Positions 1-5,125 of a stretch of 8,476 nt of DNA are shown here, one piece after another. Under the pieces are notes generated by a model. It did not search any database. It was not told the origin of the DNA and saw only the letters and a list, made by a program, of their open reading frames with translations. Numbering within the stretch: position 1 is the stretch's first letter; every line of letters starts with the position of its first letter. Made by a program: the position numbers and the translations under genes. The stretch is from Rhodospirillaceae bacterium (GTDB lineage: Bacteria; Pseudomonadota; Alphaproteobacteria; Rhodospirillales; Magnetovibrionaceae): NCBI GenBank assembly GCA_002401565.1, contig NVTL01000077.1, forward strand, positions 1 through 8,476, written 5' to 3'.

Positions 1-17
1 CGGTGTTGTCGTCCCAT
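1..17 (-). CDS. Start of a minus-strand ORF running off the left edge (possible transposase orfA)
   Basis: An ATG at 17-15 on the minus strand opens an ORF reading M-G-R-Q-H before the window ends. It is preceded by AAGGAG (30-25) with a 7-base spacer, the best ribosome binding site in the window. Only five codons are visible, so the product cannot be identified from sequence. The guess that it is the first ORF of an insertion sequence rests on the terminal-repeat-like sequence about 80 bases upstream (97-71), and on the basic, short N-terminus, which is compatible with a helix-turn-helix orfA protein. Confidence 0.4.
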
Positions 18-24
18 TTGATTT

Positions 25-30
25 CTCCTT
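25..30 (-). promoter_or_regulatory. Ribosome binding site of the left-edge ORF
   Basis: AAGGAG on the minus strand lies 7 bases before the ATG at 17. It is a near-perfect Shine-Dalgarno match and is the main support for calling a gene at the left edge. Confidence 0.5.
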
Positions 31-130
31 ACTCAGTCTATGAATAAGCCAAAATCCTCTCATTGAACATGGACCACTTTTCGGGGGGCACGCCACACCT
101 ATGCGTTGTCAGTTAATACATTTAAAGACA

Positions 131-550
131 TTAATTGTTCGAAGCGATGTATTTCATCCCAAAAGAACCACGAATAACAAAATAAATAAAAATAATATTC
201 AAAAAATCATCAATAGTGATCACATCATAAATAAAGCCAGATACTAAGATGAAGAATTCGATTAATATGCATGCAAGTGAAACATAAATAAGTCTAAACA
301 AGTAAGAAGCAAAAAATAATATATAAAAACAATACACTGATACAATTGAATACATAAGATTGTAAGTGTCTATTTCCGATAGATCAGCATTAATTAACAA
401 ATACAAAATACTTCTAAAATCATTGCCTGTATAAAAATAAATTTCCAACGAAGCTGAATAAAATATGTTTATCAATACTATGTACATAGCTATACTCCTG
501 CTAATATTAGCAGTTTTATTAGAGTCAATTTTTCCATATAAAAAATTCAT
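131..550 (-). CDS. Small AT-rich multi-pass membrane protein, function unknown
   Basis: This encodes 139 residues that I do not recognise. Hydrophobic stretches at about residues 19-40, 65-85, 86-108 and 113-130 suggest three or four membrane-spanning helices joined by short polar loops, with a short charged N-terminus (MNFLYGKIDSNK), so it is probably an inner-membrane protein. It is rich in Ile, Tyr, Phe and Ser, with no catalytic motif visible. The start ATG (550-548) has a GGTGA ribosome-binding-like sequence 5-6 bases upstream. Base composition is far more AT-rich than the secretion genes, a sign of foreign origin. It lies just inside the probable insertion sequence end and is divergent to a decayed copy of the hlyB promoter, the same relative position that the WD40 gene has to the intact copy. 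An immunity or regulatory role is possible but unsupported. ORF length and membrane pattern make it probably real. Confidence 0.6.
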   Translation of the reverse strand: MNFLYGKIDSNKTANISRSIAMYIVLINIFYSASLEIYFYTGNDFRSILYLLINADLSEIDTYNLMYSIVSVYCFYILFFASYLFRLIYVSLACILIEFFILVSGFIYDVITIDDFLNIIFIYFVIRGSFGMKYIASNN

Positions 551-658
551 AATTTCACCAATACCAACGCTGAATCACTAATTTTACGCACATCAAATTA
601 CGGTGACCGTTTACTTTATTTAACATTTCTCACCTTGCAACCGAATCCCCGTCTCACA
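551..658. other. AT-rich intergenic DNA, nothing recognised
   Basis: This is the left part of the gene-free stretch 551-874. I see no ORF, RNA gene or convincing terminator. The decamer TTTTACGCAC at 581-590 also occurs at 4950-4959 in the intact control region, but in a different order relative to the other shared blocks. It must hold the promoter of the 131-550 gene, which I could not place. Confidence 0.4.
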
Positions 659-872
659 CATCAACCATAAACAGTTACTATGGTATTCAGCGGATCAACA
701 TTGACTACAATTATTTAGATTGTCAATGCGATTGATTAAACTTAATGCGTGGTGTCATAGTCACAACTTAAAGAAATCTATGTTAATCATTAATAATATA
801 AATAAGTTTGTGTAAGGGTTACACGGGCGGGGGATAAGTCTCTATTGTTGGCGAGAATGCACCTGTAGACAC
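659..872 (+). repeat. Decayed copy (A) of the hlyB promoter, leader and first codons
   Basis: This is a direct repeat of 4922-5139. Shared blocks are an exact 14-base match (659-672 with 4922-4935), a 45-base block with 4 mismatches by hand count (700-744 with 4963-5007), a 59-base block with about 11 mismatches (792-850 with 5055-5113), and a terminal exact match GTAGACAC (865-872 with 5132-5139). The last block encodes the start of HlyB (P-V-D-T). In this copy the ribosome binding site GAGGGAG is lost and small indels move the only ATG (857) into a frame that hits TAG after two further codons, so no transporter start remains. Similarity ends at 872, within 3 bases of the stop codon of the lipase gene. 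It is a relic of a second hlyB locus or of a partial duplication. Confidence 0.8.
700..744. promoter_or_regulatory. Conserved 45-base block with dyad, copy A
   Basis: This is the best conserved stretch of the repeat. It contains ACAAT (707-711), a 7-base TATTTAG loop, then ATTGT (719-723), a perfect inverted repeat, flanked by TTGAC and TCAA that extend the symmetry with a bulge. It matches 4963-5007 more closely than the rest of the repeat does, although no intact gene follows it on the plus strand. It could be a protein binding site serving the minus-strand gene at 131-550, or simply a late-surviving part of the duplication. Confidence 0.35.
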
Positions 873-874
873 CG

Positions 875-3094
875 TCAACCAAAACGCAATTCACGATCAT
901 CGCCCAAATTGAAAATAAAGATATCGTTGCTGACGTTTTTGTTCAAAATCACATCATTACCAGCACCACCCCACATGACGTTCTGCCATTGACCGCCCGT
1001 CAACAAGTTGCCTTCATTTGCGACATCGACCACGGCTTCATTGTTGAGGCTGCTGGTCAGGCCAACGGTCCCGTTTAGCCCGCGAACTTCGTCAACGTTC
1101 AACGGGATGCCCAACTCAAACAGTTTTGCATCAAAAGTCGCATTTAAATCAGTTGTCGTCAGCCCAACATTGGTCGCCAGTAAATCGGCAAAATCAATAA
1201 CATCAACCAGCCCCTGCATCGCCGCTTGGCGCGTGGTTTCTGTAACGTTGGTCGACGCCGCCCCCATCACTTGAGCAAGCAAACCATCCATAAACGAAGC
1301 CGCATCAATCGTGCCCACCACATCACCACTGGCAACGTCATATTGTAACGGTGAATACACGGTGCTCAGGTTGCCTTGCATCGACATACGGACGGTGGTT
1401 TTGCTGATGAAGTCGTCCCACATATCTTCCATCTGCTGGGCTTGCAGCAAACTGGGGTCTTGTCCGGGATTTCTGGTATTAACAAAGCTAACACCTTGAA
1501 AAGATTCTAAAGCTGCCAAAATCCGGCCATCTATATTCACGCCATGGGTGGCGGGGTCGACATTTTCAACACCTGCCCATTTGAACAAAATGGATTCTAC
1601 TTGTGATCGATACGTGCTGATTTGTGCGTTTGGGGTGATGACAAAATCCAACACCTGATTCAACAAAATTTCATCATGGCTCATGGCATTTTGCAAAGAC
1701 GCAACACTACCGTACCCCCGCACATTAAACAGCAATTCCGCAGTTGCCTGATGCGGACCCCAAGTCGCCGTGGACTGTGCATCCACCTGACTCGCCAACA
1801 AATCCACGGATGCCGCCGTTCCCGTTGTGCCATCTGTACGGGTAAAACTCCCGGTTCTCGTGACTACGTTGCCATTAATTTCCGTATTAGAGGTGGTCGC
1901 AGACAAAGAAATAGACGAAATTCCTGCGGCGGTTAAGGACTGTAATTCTCCCGCTTCTGTGGTTCCGTTGGAATTTAGGTCTTGCCACACTTTCAGGTTT
2001 GAAAATTCAGCATCCAGATTACTGATCACACCATCGCCATTTGAATCCAATAACGCTAAATCATCAAAGGCATTGGTGGTCGCATCACCGAACAGTTCCG
2101 TAATGTCGTCAATTTTTCCATTGCCGTTCAAATCCATAGCCAACAGGCCATCATCCGGCCCTACCCAACCAACAGATTCCTGAAACAAATCCGCATCAAT
2201 ATCAAAATACAAAGGATTAACCGAATCAAGCGCCATCAACTCAATCCCATCCCCATCCAAATCTAAAACAAAGGGGTCTTTAGGAGTATTGTTGGGATTA
2301 CCGGGGTTTCCGGTTAGATGAGAGCCGACAAGGGCGATTCCAGCAGGTGAGAGCAAACCAAAAGCCGTTAAAAAGCTATCAACAATTCCCGCAACATCCC
2401 CCGATGATTCAGCCCCACTATTAGCCCAAGACTGATACCCATCCATATAATGGAAGCTAAAGGATGTATTAAAAATTGATAGAATGCCGTCTTCTAGAAT
2501 ATTGCCTGCCATAAGAGCAATATCATCAATCACACTGGACAAACTAAATTGGTCAGTAAAACGAACTTCTCCAATATGCTCACCAAGAGCTCGTGTGCTT
2601 AAATAAACTGGATCATTGGGGTGAACGAAGTTAATGATCTGTCCCAGCGTGCTTGTCGCCACATTAGCTACGCCATCAAGGACATTGGAAATACTCGGTG
2701 CGCCAAATGTTGTTCCAGACAACTCTCGACCTTGGCTTGCTTCAACGGCACTTACATATTGCACGATTGCCCCACCAAGAGAGTGGCCTGTCGCTGTTAT
2801 GGTTGCACTTAGATTGTTTTGGCGAAGGTTCTCATAAAAAACACGGGCATCAAGAAGTTGTTGTGTTTCAATCCCAAGCCCCAAATCTATGTCTGCCAGC
2901 GCATCCGTATAACCATCAGTCCCGCGAAAGGAAACAACAATTTCGTCTGTCAGATCATTCTTATATGCCTTAGCGTATAGGCCAGATTCTGGTTTATCTA
3001 CACGATCAACAATTGACCACCCTTCAGGCGTAACGGCCCAGCCTTCTTTGTAGACGTCACTTGCCAATAGTGCATAATCTGCTGTGGTTGCCAT
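875..3094 (-). CDS. RTX-type protein with N-terminal class 3 lipase domain, C-terminally truncated
   Basis: This encodes 739 residues. Residues 1-220 are an alpha/beta-hydrolase of the class 3 lipase type: FRGT at 56-59, nucleophile elbow GHSLGG with Ser105, probable Asp161 in HPNDPV and His215 in SFHYM completing a triad; the substrate would be acylglycerol or phospholipid. Residues 274-384 carry EF-hand-like calcium loops (DLDGDG 278-283, DLNGNG 321-326, DSNGDG 350-355, DLNSNG 372-377), a module common in large RTX proteins. Residues 440-540 hold the accompanying RGYG and KWAG conserved region. The RTX part is reduced to one nonapeptide-like unit, GGAGNDVI (709-716), and a final DIFIFNLGDD before an atypical RELRFG end. 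Homologous proteins usually continue with many repeats and a C-terminal type I secretion signal; both are missing here. The end coincides with the junction to repeat copy A. There is no signal peptide. AGGGA lies about 8 bases before the ATG. It follows the WD40 gene by 26 bases, probably in one transcript. It may be unsecreted or a pseudogene. Confidence 0.9.
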   Translation of the reverse strand: MATTADYALLASDVYKEGWAVTPEGWSIVDRVDKPESGLYAKAYKNDLTDEIVVSFRGTDGYTDALADIDLGLGIETQQLLDARVFYENLRQNNLSATITATGHSLGGAIVQYVSAVEASQGRELSGTTFGAPSISNVLDGVANVATSTLGQIINFVHPNDPVYLSTRALGEHIGEVRFTDQFSLSSVIDDIALMAGNILEDGILSIFNTSFSFHYMDGYQSWANSGAESSGDVAGIVDSFLTAFGLLSPAGIALVGSHLTGNPGNPNNTPKDPFVLDLDGDGIELMALDSVNPLYFDIDADLFQESVGWVGPDDGLLAMDLNGNGKIDDITELFGDATTNAFDDLALLDSNGDGVISNLDAEFSNLKVWQDLNSNGTTEAGELQSLTAAGISSISLSATTSNTEINGNVVTRTGSFTRTDGTTGTAASVDLLASQVDAQSTATWGPHQATAELLFNVRGYGSVASLQNAMSHDEILLNQVLDFVITPNAQISTYRSQVESILFKWAGVENVDPATHGVNIDGRILAALESFQGVSFVNTRNPGQDPSLLQAQQMEDMWDDFISKTTVRMSMQGNLSTVYSPLQYDVASGDVVGTIDAASFMDGLLAQVMGAASTNVTETTRQAAMQGLVDVIDFADLLATNVGLTTTDLNATFDAKLFELGIPLNVDEVRGLNGTVGLTSSLNNEAVVDVANEGNLLTGGQWQNVMWGGAGNDVILNKNVSNDIFIFNLGDDRELRFG

Positions 3095-3120
3095 ATCAGT
3101 TTTCCCTGTTCATCATTAAA

Positions 3121-4881
3121 TTATTGCATTTCTTGGCGTACTAGAAATATCCGCACAGACTTTCTTCCACTGACCGCGAGCCTGCGACCATTGGGGCTAA
3201 ATTCCAATTTCAGTAAAATGTCATTGCTGTTTTTTCTGAAAAGAACTTTGATACTATGAGCATCCAGAACCAACAGTTCACGCCCATAATTTACGGCAAT
3301 TAAGTTCCCGTCTGGACTGTATTGAAGGTCCCTTACACTTCGCCCCCATTCGCCAATGTCGTAACCATGATGAACTTTCACGGTTTGCGAATCCCAAACA
3401 CGGACGATATCTTTATCTTCAAGCTTGGTAAGGGAACCAGAAACAATTGTGGCACGTGTATTGTTTCCGCCTGTCACAAAATAACGTCCGTCTGAGCTGT
3501 AATTAATTGCTTCAACCCCACCAGATTGGCTTGCAAAACTTTTAGCCCTCTTTCCGGTTTCATAATTCCAAATCTCCGTTGCTCCGATCTGCCCTCCAAA
3601 CAAGATAAGAGGCTCTGATGGATGGATGTCCATTGAAAGAACCATGCCCATTTTTGGAAGTATCGTTTGTTGCAAGGTCAAATTGTCAGATTTGTAAACA
3701 AGAACTTTACGTCCGTAATTAACTCCGACAGGAAATATTATGAATTTTTTATCATGACTGTATTTGACAATTTCAAAAGCTAGAGAACCTTTTTTATCCT
3801 TTATATGTTTTTCAATTTCTCTGATCTGTTTCCCTTGCATATTCCATTCAGAAGCACGGAACATACCACTTTCCCGTTTTTCTCTTCCGTTGGTAATTAA
3901 CGTTGTCCCATCTGGAGAAAAGACGACCCCGCCTCCTCCGCTTTGAGTATGGGCCACCATGTGAATTTTTTCAGTCTGCACATTCCAGACGCGTTCATTG
4001 CCGCACCACTCATGACTTCCCGCAAGAAACCTACCATCGGGACTCCAGGCGATCTGTGACACTTGACAATCACTTTCAAGAACCTTCTCAAGCGACAGTA
4101 GATCGCTCCCTGAACTTTTCACCTTGTTCTTTAGGTATGACCAAGCACTCCCCGTAAAGCTCTCACCGCCTCCTGCTGTATCTGCGGCATCCACGGATTG
4201 TTTATTATCAACATCCAGTAATGACGTGCTCTCGCGCAGATTCTGAGCTTGCTGCAGCCAGTTCTTACGTAATCCGGTGCGAACACTAGGCCAGTCTTGT
4301 TCGGGTAGCACCATATCGGCAGGACTAAGAGTTTTACCTTCTACTGCCGCTTGATAGCCGCCCATGCCGCGTATACAGATCCAGATTGGTGATGCCTGGG
4401 AGGGATGGCTTTGTTCCCATTTAATAGCAGCTTCAAGGGCCGCCAATTTTGCGTCAGCATGGTCCCGTTGATATTGAAGAATTTCCGTCGCGCTGGTGGC
4501 TATAATGGACAGTCCATTGATCGCAGACTTGTCCTTACACCTACCACCATCGTAAGCCATCCACATTCGGGCGGCGAAAAATAGCTTCATGCCTTCGTGC
4601 TTATCAGTGACGAACACACGCCTAGACACATCAAACAGGACTAATGCGTTGATGCGTTCGTCATTCGCAAGCGCCCAATCAATAAGATGTTCGTTTGCTT
4701 GATCATCTGCAATGGGGACAGATTTGAGGTATTTAACCACCTCCGCCGTGTTGTTCGCGCTGAGGTGGTTTTCCAATTCTGAAAGTTGTGATGTAAGCGG
4801 TGGCAAGAGCAAATTATATAATACTGACCCTATCACCAACAACAGGGTCAAAATAATTGCTGAAATCTTAACTTTACTCAT
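3121..4881 (-). CDS. Membrane-anchored WD40 repeat beta-propeller protein
   Basis: This encodes 586 residues. A basic start (MSKVK) followed by a hydrophobic helix at about 6-27 makes an uncleaved signal anchor, placing the rest in the periplasm. Residues 30-250 form a helical, Ala-rich region of unknown kind with Cys114 and a WICIRGMGGY stretch (167-176). Residues 265-580 are a WD40 beta-propeller: SPDG or related turns at about 280-283, 322-325, 462-465, 522-525 and 562-565, and blade-ending WN or WD motifs such as RVWN 297-300, EIWN 436-439 and RVWD 494-497. The four obvious Cys (114, 169, 272, 293) would allow two disulfides in the periplasm. Such propellers bind proteins and have no catalytic role. 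It is the first gene of the minus-strand pair with the lipase and is divergent from hlyB. GAGAG lies a few bases before the ATG. A role as partner, regulator or protector of the lipase is inference from context only. Confidence 0.85.
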   Translation of the reverse strand: MSKVKISAIILTLLLVIGSVLYNLLLPPLTSQLSELENHLSANNTAEVVKYLKSVPIADDQANEHLIDWALANDERINALVLFDVSRRVFVTDKHEGMKLFFAARMWMAYDGGRCKDKSAINGLSIIATSATEILQYQRDHADAKLAALEAAIKWEQSHPSQASPIWICIRGMGGYQAAVEGKTLSPADMVLPEQDWPSVRTGLRKNWLQQAQNLRESTSLLDVDNKQSVDAADTAGGGESFTGSAWSYLKNKVKSSGSDLLSLEKVLESDCQVSQIAWSPDGRFLAGSHEWCGNERVWNVQTEKIHMVAHTQSGGGGVVFSPDGTTLITNGREKRESGMFRASEWNMQGKQIREIEKHIKDKKGSLAFEIVKYSHDKKFIIFPVGVNYGRKVLVYKSDNLTLQQTILPKMGMVLSMDIHPSEPLILFGGQIGATEIWNYETGKRAKSFASQSGGVEAINYSSDGRYFVTGGNNTRATIVSGSLTKLEDKDIVRVWDSQTVKVHHGYDIGEWGRSVRDLQYSPDGNLIAVNYGRELLVLDAHSIKVLFRKNSNDILLKLEFSPNGRRLAVSGRKSVRIFLVRQEMQ

Positions 4882-4962
4882 TATTCACTCTCTAAAATCA
4901 CCAGCTTAAGAAATACTCATGCATCAACCATAAACTGCTTGCATCAACTTTTACGCACCATA

Positions 4963-5007
4963 ATTGACCACAATTATTTAGGTTGTCAGTGCGCTTGATT
5001 AAACTTA
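4963..5007. promoter_or_regulatory. Conserved 45-base block with dyad, copy B
   Basis: This holds the same dyad as copy A: TTGACC (4964-4969), ACAAT (4970-4974), loop TATTTAG, then GTTGT (4982-4986), where one base change turns a perfect pair into a G-T pair. It lies 81 bases from the WD40 start and 118 from the hlyB start, a natural place for a regulator acting on both divergent operons. The regulator is unknown. Confidence 0.4.
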
Positions 5008-5024
5008 TTAGATCATGCGATAGT
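4995..5024 (+). promoter_or_regulatory. Candidate promoter of the hlyBD operon
   Basis: TTGATT (4995-5000), an 18-base spacer, then GATAGT (5019-5024) preceded by TGC, an extended minus-10 form. The same layout survives in copy A (TTGATT 732-737, 18 bases, TG-T then CATAGT 756-761). Matches to consensus are only 4 of 6 in each box. A second AT-rich candidate, TATAAA at 5060-5065, has no good minus-35 partner. Confidence 0.3.
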
Positions 5025-5042
5025 AACCACCATAAAGTGGTT
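5025..5042. promoter_or_regulatory. Perfect inverted repeat, possible operator
   Basis: AACCAC (5025-5030) and GTGGTT (5037-5042) are perfect 6-base arms around CATAAA. It directly follows the candidate minus-10 box, so it would cover the transcription start, a typical repressor position. It is not conserved in copy A, where the corresponding bases have no symmetry. Confidence 0.3.
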
Positions 5043-5113
5043 TCAACATAAATAAATAATATAAATACGTTTAGGCGAGGGTTATACGGGTGGGGGATGA
5101 GGCTCTATTATTA

Positions 5114-5120
5114 GAGGGAG
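5114..5120 (+). promoter_or_regulatory. Ribosome binding site that decides the hlyB start
   Basis: GAGGGAG lies 5 bases before ATG 5126 and supports that start. An in-frame GTG at 5090, which would add 12 residues, has a weaker GAGGG (5077-5081) 8 bases ahead and cannot be fully excluded. The corresponding site in copy A is degraded. Confidence 0.6.
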
Positions 5121-5125
5121 AAAGC

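Larger units (their letters stand above)
1..97 (-). mobile_element. Probable insertion sequence end, IS3-family style (partial)
   Basis: Read on the minus strand from position 97 inward, the sequence begins TGTGGCGTGCCCCCC and continues GAAAAGTGGTCC. A TG tip, a run of C, then an AAAAGTGG-like stretch resembles the terminal inverted repeats of IS3-family elements as I remember them. About 80 bases further in, an ORF starts behind a strong ribosome binding site, which matches the usual distance from the left end to orfA in such elements. The element would extend past the left edge of the window. The opposite inverted repeat and the target duplication cannot be seen, so the boundary at 97 and the family are inferred. 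Confidence 0.4.

Noticed and set aside
783..793. Palindrome TTAATCATTAA in copy A
   Set aside because: Short AT-rich palindromes are expected by chance in such sequence, and it is not present in copy B.
857..868. ATG in repeat copy A as the start of a short peptide
   Set aside because: It reads ATG CAC CTG TAG and stops after three codons, with no ribosome binding site. It is the out-of-frame remnant of the hlyB start.
1622..2183. Plus-strand ORFs antisense to the lipase gene (1622-1936 and 1827-2183)
   Set aside because: They overlap the calcium-loop region of the lipase on the opposite strand and have Cys/Arg/Ser-rich composition typical of shadow frames.
5090..5125. Extended hlyB start at GTG 5090, adding 12 residues
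   Set aside because: ATG 5126 has the better start codon and ribosome binding site (GAGGGAG, 5 bases away) and gives an N-terminus closer to E. coli HlyB. The GTG is GCG in copy A. It stays possible because GAGGG lies 8 bases before it.
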